DNA of 64,000 nt from CBDAUN01 sp965214875 (lineage in GTDB: Bacteria; Pseudomonadota; Gammaproteobacteria; Arenicellales; JAJDZL01): the NCBI GenBank assembly GCA_965214875.1, contig OZ243980.1:1860001-1924000 (forward strand), read 5' to 3'. Position numbers and translations under genes: made by a program. This document shows positions 16,963-25,183 of the stretch, one piece after another. Position 1 is the first letter of the stretch, and each line of letters opens with the position of its first letter. Below the pieces are notes generated by a model that did not search any database, was not told where the DNA came from, and was given only the letters and a program-made list of their open reading frames with translations.

Positions 16963-18517
16963 CCCAAAATCCGCGTTAGAGATTTTTTTGGAGCGGATTT
17001 TGCCGAAATCCGGGGCGCGGAGAGATTTTGGCGCTCGCCGCGGCGATGCCGGGCGGGTTTGCGGGCGGGACGCGGCCGGAAAGGGCGGAGGAGCGGAACC
17101 GGGGCGAACGATCAATGACAGTCTGGAACGCGCCGGGACGCAACCGGTTTTTTTGTCGTGCGCGCGATGCTTTTTTTGCGTTTCCGGCGGCTGCGGCGCC
17201 AGGGCCATCGCCCGGATCATGCCGACCGCCTCGCTCAGGCGGCGCGCAGCGCGCGCGTCGCACAGCTTCAAGGCCCGCCCTCTGGCATGGCGCACGATCT
17301 TGCCCGCCCTGCAGTAGAGCCGCCGGCGAAAGGTCTCGATGCGCATCGACTCGCAGCTCGCGTCCAGCACCTGGCGCATCAGCGCGAACAGGTTGAACGC
17401 GAGCATGCACAGCATGAAATGCAGCGCATTGGCAGCGAAGTCGCTGCACGGGGGATGCGCCGCGCCGAAGCCGCTGCGAAGCTCGCGGATGCGATTTTCG
17501 GAGTCGTCGCCCCTGCGGTTGTACCAGTGGATCACCCGCGAGTCGCTCCGCCGGCAGAAGCTGGTCGCCAGCGCCCGGTAGATGTAGCCGCCCTGCGACA
17601 GGGTGTCGCCGGCCTGCGGGCAATCGAGCTCGAGCTCCTGCCGGCCGGATTTTCTAAGCCGCTGCACCACCACCGCGAACGCTTCGGGCGTGTCGTTCAT
17701 CGAGTGCGGGAACCGCGCCGTCTGCTGCGTCTCGCTCGCCGTCCCGTCGCGCTCGATGAAGGGCTGCCACCGCGACTCGTCCAGCGCCCTGATCTGCTCG
17801 ACCACGCTCGCGTCGAGCCTGGCGCGGACCGCGTAGCCGATTCCCCGGCTCGTGAAGTGGTTGATGATCCTCGCCTGGTAGCCGGCCGCGTCGATGCGGG
17901 CGCGATGCACCTTGACGCCCTTGGGCAGGGCGCGCTCGCACTGGCGGACGAACTCGAAGTTGCGCGCGTTCGGCGAGACCGAGCCGCCCCTGAACTCCGC
18001 CGCCACCGCCATGCCGGTCTCGGCGATATGGCCGACGATCGGCATGCAGCCCCGCTCCTTCTTGTACGTGAACTCCGCCGAAGACTTCTCGCAGCGCCGC
18101 GGTCGCGTCGATGTCCAGGGTCACCCTTTTCCGATGGTGCAGCGCGACCGCCAGCAGCCGGCGGTTCACCAGCTGCAGGGCATGCAGCGTGCGGCGCTGC
18201 GCTCCGCAGCGCCGCAGCCACCGGCCCAAGGCATCGTCGCCCGGCAGCCGGCGGATGCCGAGCAGCTCCAGCAGCGGCCGCTCCTCGCGCAGCTGCGCCA
18301 CTCCGCTCAGATGCCGCGAGCCCTCGTGCATCATCAGCATGAACGTCGTCAAATACGCCCCCGGGCGCAAGCCGCGGTTGCTGCCCGGCTCCGGCATCAG
18401 CCGCTCGAAATGGGTGTCGAGCCCCAGCTTGCGCATCAGCTCGGCGAGCGCCGCCAGGCCGCTTCGCGAAGTCGATTTGTCTTTCGTGGTCGAAATCTTG
18501 TATGATTGGATGTCCAT
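16963..18517 (-). pseudogene. IS1380-family transposase, frameshifted
   Basis: Begins at ATG 18515-18517 (MDIQSYKISTTKDKSTSRSG). The first frame reaches the first catalytic motif TLDIDATAALREV; the family sequence then continues in another frame as KSSAEFTYKKERGCMPIV and GHIAETG, with FRGGSVSPNARNFEF and LDASVVEQIRALDESRWQ further on. Compared with related transposases two bases are missing at the join near 18085. The deleted copy at 1700-2501 has the same join in the same place. The C-terminal frame has no stop within the element and runs past its left end to 16906. Either the gene is dead or it relies on a frameshift; no classical slippery heptamer is visible. Confidence 0.85.
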
Positions 18518-18594
18518 AAAGCCTTGCTCCGATCGGGTTCACCCAACGGGTGAAATTTTGTTTGATCTAAAACCCCCATTGTACAAGGCTTTAT
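18516..18594 (-). promoter_or_regulatory. Inverted repeat covering the transposase start codon
   Basis: ATAAAGCCTTG at 18516-18526 and CAAGGCTTTAT at 18584-18594 are perfect complements. On the minus strand the downstream arm contains the AAGG ribosome-site-like bases and the first two letters of the start codon. A transcript that reads in from outside the element would fold and hide the start; transcripts begun inside the loop would not. Copies at 72-150 and 2389-2467 keep the same arms. Such fold-back control is known for other insertion sequences; here it is inferred. Confidence 0.6.
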
Positions 18595-18633
18595 CCCCTT
18601 TTGCAGCCACCCTAACGCGATTTTAAGGCTCAT

Positions 18634-19080
18634 TGGAGACCTCGTTGACCCGTGAAAAGATATATGATGTCAGCAATGGCTAACATTGTATGTAATTCCC
18701 AAAAGAAACAGGCGGCAAAAAAGGAGATATAGTCGTTGGTATGTGGGCGGTACCACCAACGCTGCACAGGAATGATCCACCGTACGGATCCACGCCGCCG
18801 AGCATGGGCGGTCATGCTGTCGATTCGAGGCCATTCCGGGGAATGGCTATGGGGAAGACGGCCCCGTTGATAACAACATCCGGAACAGCGAGCGTGATCG
18901 CAGACCTTTGTGGTCGAACTCACAGGAACCAGGCGAGAATCCATTGTTGGGTAGAGTCCGGGTCAGTGCATCCCGCTCTCTTTCGAGCACTTGCAGAAAC
19001 TGGGGCCAGCGGGGTTCGTCCCCGGCCGGTAAGCGGAGTCTACGGCGTTACTAACGCAGTTTCAGAGATTTTTTTGGATT
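18634..19080. other. Intergenic region, no gene recognised
   Basis: About 450 bases between the IS1380 copy and parD. A 129-codon frame from 18741 runs into parD in another phase and shows no domain. Short local inverted repeats occur (GGTACCACC near 18750, CCATTCCGGGGAATGG near 18830). Confidence 0.4.
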
Positions 19081-19332
19081 ATGGCAAGCCTGAACATTTC
19101 CCTGCCCAGTGCGCTGAAGGACTGGGTTGAGGGACAAGCCGAAACGGGGCGTTATGACAGCGCCAGCGAGTACGTGCGCGAGCTGATCCGTCATGATCAG
19201 GCCCGGGCCGGGAAGACCGCGGCCATGCAGAAGCAGGTTAAAGAAGCCTTCGCGAGTGGTGTCGGCCGGCAGAGTCTGGACGAGATATGGGCCGCGGCAT
19301 CAAGGTCGGTCCCGGCCGTGCGTGGCGATTAA
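19081..19332 (+). CDS. parD: ParD-family ribbon-helix-helix antitoxin
   Basis: An 83-residue ParD protein: MASLNISLPSALKDWVEGQ is the DNA-binding strand and first helix, followed by TGRYDSASEYVRELIRHDQ. The C-terminal part should bind ParE. It is intact, unlike its toxin partner, whose GTG start overlaps the parD stop by 11 bases. It stands at the edge of a stretch disturbed by the IS1380 insertion. Confidence 0.9.
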   Translation: MASLNISLPSALKDWVEGQAETGRYDSASEYVRELIRHDQARAGKTAAMQKQVKEAFASGVGRQSLDEIWAAASRSVPAVRGD

Positions 19333-19621
19333 TTTTTCACGCGAAGCCGAGAATGATCTACTCGGCATTTTCCGTTATGGCATCATGCATTGCGGGTTGG
19401 CTCGGGCGGAACGCTACTAACGTGAACTGGACAAGAGTTTTCGTCTCTTGTCCGACCATCCCCGCCTGGCCCGGTTGCGATGCGAGATCGCCCCTCCGGT
19501 CCGCATCATGCCGGTACAACGGCATCTGATTGTCTACGCGCTGCTTGAAGAGGACGAAATGGTGTTCGTGTTGCGGATCCGCCATCAGCGCGAAAACTGG
19601 ATAGAGCAACCCCAGACGTAG
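19322..19621 (+). pseudogene. parE: ParE-family toxin with an in-frame stop
   Basis: Starts at GTG 19322 within the end of parD and reads AINFSREAENDLLGIFRYG, then ARAERY, a TAA at 19418-19420 (codon 33), then RELDKSFRLLSDHPRLARL, RHLIVYALLEEDEMVF and VLRIRHQRENW to a TAG at 19619-19621. The frame is otherwise perfect for a 99-residue ParE gyrase poison, so one TAC to TAA change would explain it (family has YY here). The antitoxin alone remains functional. Confidence 0.88.
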
Positions 19622-20186
19622 GCTCGTCGCAGACCGGAATCCTGATTCTAAGGGTACTTCGGGATCAACCGACTTCAGAAATTCGCTCACCGAGTCTCTC
19701 CTGCCTCCAATTTGCCGAAAAATTGCCTAATTTAGCCTCTCTCAGGCGTTTTTGCGCATTTTCCATACCTTTTAGGAATCCTAGCCGAAAATCGTCTCAG
19801 TACGATTTCTTTGGTGTTAGGGGGTTATTGCTGTCGAGGTGCATGCTGCATGGCGATCGATTGACCGTTTGAGCTTCGTTAGCAATCGAAATTGGGTGTC
19901 CCGCAGGGTAGTGAAATTTTGACTGTTACATCGCGATGCGCTATTTTGAATGCGCCCATTATTTTTCAGCAGACCGGTGTTGCAGATAACTTTTGATAGC
20001 CTGCGTCACGATTATGTCCGGTCTCACATATATTGAGCCCGTACAATGCATTTTATAACAGGCAGAAAGTGATAAACTGGCGAAGGCGATAAACTGTTTC
20101 AACATCAATGCCTGACTGTTGTGAAATCTCTGAGCCTATATGTTTGAAGTTCAATTCTGGAACGCAACTAGTGACTTGATCGCCCC
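19622..20186. other. Intergenic region, nothing recognised
   Basis: About 565 bases between the parE remnant and the ATPase gene. A short near-repeat GATAAACTG occurs twice near 20070-20095. No tRNA, terminator-like hairpin or coding frame was found. Confidence 0.4.
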
Positions 20187-21461
20187 ATGAATCAGGATAC
20201 CTTTCCCAAGCCACCGCCCGCCGAGCCATTTCCGTTGAGGGAATGGCTGAAGCTCACTGACCGCGCTGAGGTCGGCAGGCAACCTTTTTTCCGGGGACGC
20301 GATTCGGAATACAAGGTATTCCGAGACGCGGCTTCAAGCCTTAGGGAAGGGCATATTGGCGGTGGCACAATGATTTTCAAAGGTGCGCCGGGCGCAGGCA
20401 AGACTGCCCTGATGGCGGAATGCATGGAAGCGGTTCGCCTTCATTCAACCCCGGATGAACCATGGGTAGCTGTCGATATCAACCCGGAAAATCTGGAGTC
20501 TTCAGTTGAAGTTGTGAAGTTGATTGTAGAAGCGGTCAATGCGGAAAGCGAGCGACTGTCGGAGACGCTGTCCGGCAATGGCGCCAAAAAACTGAAGGGC
20601 ATTCTGGAAACAGGCCGAAAAATGCAACAGCAACTATCGGAGAGAGGTTTTGGAGTCGCAGCTATTTCCATAGGGGGAAAACCGAAACACGATCAGGGGG
20701 AAAAAGTTTATTCACAACGTGTTTTCCAAAGCGCGGCTGAACTGCTGAAAAACTACCGCATTGTAGTATTTGTTGATGAAGCGCAGACCATTCCAGTTTC
20801 AAACAAGACCAAAGGTGTGGTGCGTTGCCTGAACAAGCCCCCAGCCCGCATCCCTCTGGTGTCCGCTTTCTTTGGTTTGAGCGATACCGAAAAGGTGTTG
20901 GACGACTGTGGTCTGTCACGACCTCCCAGAGGACGCGTGGTAGTTTTGGGCGCTCTTTCTAATGAGGACGCGGCATGTGCCGTCCAGAGCATATTCGATG
21001 CCTATCGCTTCACAGGCTCTGCTCAGACAATGTGGGTCAATGCTCTTGCTGAACTTTCACAGGGTTGGCCTCAGCATGTCAACAGCGTATCAGTGGCCGC
21101 CGGCCGGGTAATATGCGATCATGGGGGAAGTATCAATGAAGATTTGCTGGTACAGGCTATCACGCTTGGCCAGAAACTGAAAGAGGACTACTATGCCCGC
21201 CGGCTTAGCGCGTGCTCTCAAGACCCTTTCATTTATCAACAACTGGCTCTAATGGAAAATGAAATTTCTGATGGAATCTTCTCCCTTTCCAGATTGCGCG
21301 GACTGGTTGCGCCCGTGTTGGATGATGCAACAACTTTTGATGACTTCTTGAACAACGCCTTGCATGCCGGCATTTTGATGGAGATCGAAAATCCTCCGAA
21401 ATACTACCGATTGCCCATTCCGTCTTTGGGTGATTACTTAAGGTCATTGCCTGATAAATAG
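20187..21461 (+). CDS. P-loop AAA/STAND-like ATPase, unknown role
   Basis: A 424-residue ATP-binding protein with Walker A GAPGAGKT at 66-73 and Walker B VVFVDEAQ near 192-199, and a C-terminal winged-helix-like part (RLRGLVAPVLDD, FDDFLNNALHAGILME). The layout resembles archaeal-type or STAND ATPases that act as switches; the substrate is unknown. It stands alone on the plus strand at the right edge of the accessory island. The TAG stop at 21459-21461 uses the first two bases of an IS-like terminal repeat (21460), so the natural C-terminus may be lost. A defence function is only a guess from the neighbourhood. Confidence 0.7.
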   Translation: MNQDTFPKPPPAEPFPLREWLKLTDRAEVGRQPFFRGRDSEYKVFRDAASSLREGHIGGGTMIFKGAPGAGKTALMAECMEAVRLHSTPDEPWVAVDINPENLESSVEVVKLIVEAVNAESERLSETLSGNGAKKLKGILETGRKMQQQLSERGFGVAAISIGGKPKHDQGEKVYSQRVFQSAAELLKNYRIVVFVDEAQTIPVSNKTKGVVRCLNKPPARIPLVSAFFGLSDTEKVLDDCGLSRPPRGRVVVLGALSNEDAACAVQSIFDAYRFTGSAQTMWVNALAELSQGWPQHVNSVSVAAGRVICDHGGSINEDLLVQAITLGQKLKEDYYARRLSACSQDPFIYQQLALMENEISDGIFSLSRLRGLVAPVLDDATTFDDFLNNALHAGILMEIENPPKYYRLPIPSLGDYLRSLPDK

Positions 21462-21665
21462 TGTCTGTCAGAAAATCCCCTGTTTTGCGCTCGGGCCGGC
21501 ACCTTGGCGGGCGAGCCGACGGACCGCATTGTGACCGGAGTCGCAAGAGCCGGCCCAGCATGCTCTGATTGCGGCAGAATATGCGGCTTGCGGACGGATT
21601 CCACCCAGACTGACCTCCAGTGCCCGGATCATCGCCCGGAAATCGGTCAGCGAAGATGATGCTGG
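21460..21665. mobile_element. Solo end of an ISNCY-like or related element
   Basis: AGTGTCTGTCAGAAAATCCCC matches the terminal repeat of the element at 4730-6531 and of the MITE at 55075. The following 200 bases are GC-rich like the IS elements, with a minus-strand frame (LTDFRAMIRALEVSLGGI) that I cannot place. The second end was not found, so the right limit is a composition guess. Confidence 0.45.
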
Positions 21666-21794
21666 CAAAAATTGTGTTTACGCCTGATGGGTTGAGGTAC
21701 ACTATTTCACTTTGCGCGCAGAATAGGTGCTTCGCCGCGCCGGATGCTCGCTTGGTTGCCACGGAAGCTGGCGTTCTCCGAATAGAAAAGGCCA

Positions 21795-23252
21795 ATGATT
21801 AGAACTGGACATCAATATATAAATGACATTCAGGACGACCGGGTCGTCTACATGGATGGCGAGCGCGTCCGCAATGTGGCAACGCATCCCGCGTTCAAGC
21901 CGATTGTCGATATTCGCGCGAGAATCTTCGACATGCAGCACGAGGATCAATATGCAAGCTTGCTGACCTATAACGACGAGCAGGAACAAAAAAGTTCCAC
22001 TCTGCTGAAGATGCCGTTTGAACAAGAGGATTGGCACCAGCGCCGTGCGGCTGTCGATGCTGTCTTGAATGATATCGGCGGGGTTGTTACGCGTGTAGGC
22101 GATGAAACCGTCGGCGAGATGTGGTCGCTATACGACGGCAGCGACGTTCTCGCTGAGATCGATCCGCGATTCGCAGAAAACATCAAGCGCCACATCGACC
22201 ACGTCATCCGCAACGACGTGTTTCATGTTTCGGCCAATACCGACCCTAAAGGCGACCGGTCAAAGCCGCCTCAAGAGCAGGACCCCGACATGCTGCTGCA
22301 TGTGGTCAAGGAGACAGATGCCGGCATCATCATTCGAGGTGCCAAATACGAAACAGCATCCGCCTACGCAGATCAGGCCTTCGTCAAGCCGACAATCGCC
22401 AATTGGGGCGATCAGAAGCTGTCCGACTATGCGGTCGGAGTGATTGCGCGCATGAATGCTGACGGCATCTCTCACATTTGCCGCAACGGTTTTCGAAATC
22501 GGGCGCCGGAAATCGACTATCCGCTCTCGAACCGTTTTGACGAGATCGATTCGCTGATCGTGTTCGACAACGTGCTCATCCCATGGGAGGACGTGCTTTT
22601 CTATCAGCACACCCGGGCGGCGACTTTCATTCGGGCAACCCTGCATCGCTACAGCGCCTTCTCATTTGTGCAGCGAATTCAAAAATACGCCGACATGCTG
22701 ATCGGCGCCGCACTATTCAATGTCCGTCAAACCGGACTGGACAAGCAGCAGGCGGTTCGAGAAAAGATCGCTCAGCTGGTTTGCTATCGCGAAGGCATCA
22801 ATGCCCACTTGACTGCAGCCATTGCCTCGGCTGAAAGAAGTCCGAAAGGACTGCTAATGCCTAATCAATCCTTGCTGTATACCGGACGGGTCCTGGCCTG
22901 CTCGCAGCTGCCCCACATGATGCACGTCACGCGCGAACTGTGCGGCGGGCAGATTTGCATTACGCCGGACTTTAAAACGTTTGCCGCAGACGGGTCGCAG
23001 GCTTGGCTGGAGAAGTTCTACTCGGTCAACGACGAATGGCGACACGAAGACCGAAGAAAGCTTTTAGCCTTCGCAAGAGATTTGGTCAATTCAGATTACG
23101 CCTCGCATCGGCTCACATTCCAGCTATTCGCCCAATCGCCGCCATTCGCCCATTTGAATGCAGTCTATATGAACTTCGATCCGACCGATGCGCTTGAATT
23201 TGTCAAGTCTTCGGCAGGATTGTCCGAGAAAATAACGACTGACAGAAGGTAG
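21795..23252 (+). CDS. 4-hydroxyphenylacetate 3-hydroxylase (HpaB) family flavoprotein
   Basis: A 485-residue member of the HpaB/4-hydroxybutyryl-CoA dehydratase fold. The N-terminus YINDIQDDRVVYMDGERV plus HPAFKPIVDIRARIFD, the middle DYPLSNRFDEIDSLIVFDN, VLIPWEDVL and the C-terminal RELCGGQICITPDF are family marks. HpaB proteins use FADH2 to hydroxylate phenols; relatives act on other substrates. Cysteines of the dehydratase iron-sulfur cluster are not evident, which favours the oxygenase branch. It opens an operon: a Rid protein starts five bases after its stop, then an aminotransferase and an amine-dehydrogenase-like flavoprotein. The flavin reductase partner is not in the window. Confidence 0.82.
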   Translation: MIRTGHQYINDIQDDRVVYMDGERVRNVATHPAFKPIVDIRARIFDMQHEDQYASLLTYNDEQEQKSSTLLKMPFEQEDWHQRRAAVDAVLNDIGGVVTRVGDETVGEMWSLYDGSDVLAEIDPRFAENIKRHIDHVIRNDVFHVSANTDPKGDRSKPPQEQDPDMLLHVVKETDAGIIIRGAKYETASAYADQAFVKPTIANWGDQKLSDYAVGVIARMNADGISHICRNGFRNRAPEIDYPLSNRFDEIDSLIVFDNVLIPWEDVLFYQHTRAATFIRATLHRYSAFSFVQRIQKYADMLIGAALFNVRQTGLDKQQAVREKIAQLVCYREGINAHLTAAIASAERSPKGLLMPNQSLLYTGRVLACSQLPHMMHVTRELCGGQICITPDFKTFAADGSQAWLEKFYSVNDEWRHEDRRKLLAFARDLVNSDYASHRLTFQLFAQSPPFAHLNAVYMNFDPTDALEFVKSSAGLSEKITTDRR

Positions 23253-23256
23253 CGCC

Positions 23257-23682
23257 ATGTCGAACCACCTTAGGCTACGCAAATTCAACACTAAAGATAC
23301 CTATCCGGATCAGAGCATGGACAACGATCTATGCCAGGTGGTCAAAGCTGGCAACATGATCTTCCTTCGCGGTCAGGTTGGCAGCGATTTCGACGGCAAC
23401 GTAGTCGGGATTGGCGACGCAGCGGCGCAAGCCGATCAAGCCATGCGAAATGTCGAGCAATTGCTGACTGAAGCGGGCGCTTCGCTTAACGACATCTGCA
23501 AGATCACCGTATACATTACCGATCGCGCCTATCGCGAGGAAGTCTACCGAACGATCGGGAAATGGCTTAAGGGCGTGTTCCCAGTGTCGACCGGCTTGAT
23601 TGTCGATGGACTCGCAAAGCCTGAGTGGGTGATGGAAATTGACGTTATCGCTGTCGTGACACCCGCCCCGGGTTCATGTTAG
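23257..23682 (+). CDS. Rid-family (YjgF/YER057c/UK114) protein
   Basis: A 141-residue Rid-family protein: VVKAGNMIFLRGQVGSDFDG, QADQAMRNVEQLLTEAGASL, KITVYITDR and VMEIDVIAVV. Classic RidA uses an arginine (Arg105 in E. coli) to hydrolyse reactive enamines and imines. Here the matching stretch reads STGLIVDGLAKPEWVMEID and has no arginine, so it belongs to another Rid subgroup. It sits five bases after the HpaB-like gene, and the operon also encodes an aminotransferase and an amine oxidising flavoprotein, both of which can produce imines, so a role in clearing or converting an imine is reasonable. Confidence 0.88.
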   Translation: MSNHLRLRKFNTKDTYPDQSMDNDLCQVVKAGNMIFLRGQVGSDFDGNVVGIGDAAAQADQAMRNVEQLLTEAGASLNDICKITVYITDRAYREEVYRTIGKWLKGVFPVSTGLIVDGLAKPEWVMEIDVIAVVTPAPGSC

Positions 23683-23714
23683 CGAATTGAAAAAGTGCCC
23701 GGAGGCACGTCATC

Positions 23715-25115
23715 ATGACTTTGAAGAAATCGTATGATACTCAGGACATCTGGGAAAAAGACCGAGATCACTATATTCATCCATGGACCGACTTTTCGGT
23801 GTTTCACGATGAAGGTTCGCTCGTTCTTGCAGAAGCTGACGGCGCCTATGTCTACGACAGCGACGGCAAGCGCTATCTGGATGGCATTGGCGGTTTATGG
23901 TGTGTCAACATCGGCTACGGGTCGGATGAAATGGCCGATGCGATTGCCGATCAGATTCGCGCAATCCCGTATTATTCGTCATTCAACCATCTGACCACGC
24001 CGCCTTCGGCCGAGCTGGCAGCCAAGTTGTCTGCTCTCGCGCCGGCAACGCTTAATCATGTCTTTTACGGCACTGGCGGCTCAATGGCGAACGACACCGC
24101 AATCCGAATCATTCATTACTACTTCAACCGCATCGGCAAGCCGAACAAAAAGCAGATCATATCACGCATTGACGCCTACCACGGCAGCACCTACCTGGCG
24201 ATGACGATGACCGGTGTGCAGGCGGATCATGCAGGCTTTGACCTGGCACCGCAACTGGTGCACTATGTGTCGAATCCGAATCCCTACCGCATGCCGGAAA
24301 ACATGTCGGTTGATCAGTTTTGCGAATTTCTGGTTGAGGAGCTCGAGCAGAAAATTCTGGAGATCGGCGAAGACAATGTGGCGGCATTCATCGCTGAGCC
24401 GATCATGGGGGCAGGCGGCGTGATCGTGCCGCCGCCTGGCTATCAAAGGCGCACCAAGGAGATTTGCGAACGATACGGCGTGTTGTACATTTCCGACGAG
24501 GTGGTTACCGGGTTCGGCAGACTTGGGCACATGATGGCATCAGAGCCTGTATTCGATCTGGTGCCCGACATGGTGACCTTGGCCAAAGGCATATCGTCGG
24601 GCTACCTGCCGCTTTCAGCAACCATGATCTCCGATCAAATTTATGATGTGATAAGCGCGCCCGCTGAAGATGGTTCGCTATTCACTCATGGCTTCACATA
24701 TTCCGGTCACCCTGTCTGCTGTGCGGCAGGACTTAAGAATATCGAAATTATTGAGCGCGATGGGATTTGCGAGCATGTCCGGGAAGTAGGGCCGTATTTC
24801 GAGCGGCAACTCGAAACCTTGCGCGATCTTCCGATCGTGGGAGATGTGCGCGGGAAGTGCTTCATGATGTGCATCGAAAATGTTGCCGATACCGAGACAA
24901 AAGAACTGCTGAACGACAACATCAAGATCGGTGACCGCATCGCGGCTCATTGCCAGGAGCTTGGACTGATCATCCGGCCGATTGCACATTTGAATGTCAT
25001 GTCTCCGCCATTAACCTTGTCACGCGACGAAATCGACGAGATGGTCGATACCTTGCGACGAGGGATACAAGCATCCATGGACGACCTGGTGCGCGAGGGT
25101 CTTTGGAGCGGATGA
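23715..25115 (+). CDS. Class III PLP-dependent aminotransferase
   Basis: A 466-residue omega-type aminotransferase. GTGGSMANDTAIRI is the cofactor-phosphate region, YHGSTYLAMTMTG follows, ISDEVVTGFGRLG carries the PLP-binding aspartate, and TLAKGISSGYLPLSA carries the Schiff-base lysine. A GGAGG site stands 10 bases before the ATG. Such enzymes move amino groups from terminal amines (beta-alanine, putrescine, taurine, GABA) to pyruvate or 2-oxoglutarate. The substrate cannot be chosen from sequence alone. It is third in the operon with HpaB-like, Rid and amine-dehydrogenase-like genes. Confidence 0.92.
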   Translation: MTLKKSYDTQDIWEKDRDHYIHPWTDFSVFHDEGSLVLAEADGAYVYDSDGKRYLDGIGGLWCVNIGYGSDEMADAIADQIRAIPYYSSFNHLTTPPSAELAAKLSALAPATLNHVFYGTGGSMANDTAIRIIHYYFNRIGKPNKKQIISRIDAYHGSTYLAMTMTGVQADHAGFDLAPQLVHYVSNPNPYRMPENMSVDQFCEFLVEELEQKILEIGEDNVAAFIAEPIMGAGGVIVPPPGYQRRTKEICERYGVLYISDEVVTGFGRLGHMMASEPVFDLVPDMVTLAKGISSGYLPLSATMISDQIYDVISAPAEDGSLFTHGFTYSGHPVCCAAGLKNIEIIERDGICEHVREVGPYFERQLETLRDLPIVGDVRGKCFMMCIENVADTETKELLNDNIKIGDRIAAHCQELGLIIRPIAHLNVMSPPLTLSRDEIDEMVDTLRRGIQASMDDLVREGLWSG

Positions 25116-25183
25116 GTCCCTCCTCTCGCTTGCCGGAAGATTTCGCCACGCACTATATTTCGTAGTTCCAGATAGAAAGCAAG

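Larger units (their letters stand above)
16963..18628 (-). mobile_element. IS1380-family insertion sequence, full length
   Basis: A 1666-bp GC-rich element with imperfect inverted ends (CCCAAAATCCGCGTTAGAG at the left, CCTTAAAATCGCGTTAGGG read inward at the right). The five bases CTCAT are duplicated at 16958-16962 and 18629-18633, proving insertion. It carries one minus-strand transposase gene with a frameshift. Two other copies or parts lie at 1-184 and 1700-2501. Confidence 0.95.

Noticed and set aside
17158..18342. 394-codon plus-strand open frame
   Set aside because: Shadow of the IS1380 transposase on the other strand; translation is repetitive Arg/Ala-rich and follows the high GC.
18741..19130. 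129-codon plus-strand frame before parD
   Set aside because: No domain, no ribosome site, and it overlaps parD in another phase.
23715..25115. Taurine:pyruvate aminotransferase linked to the sulfonate operon
   Set aside because: The class III signature alone does not distinguish taurine from other terminal amines, and the gene is 20 kb from the sulfonate operon within a different operon.
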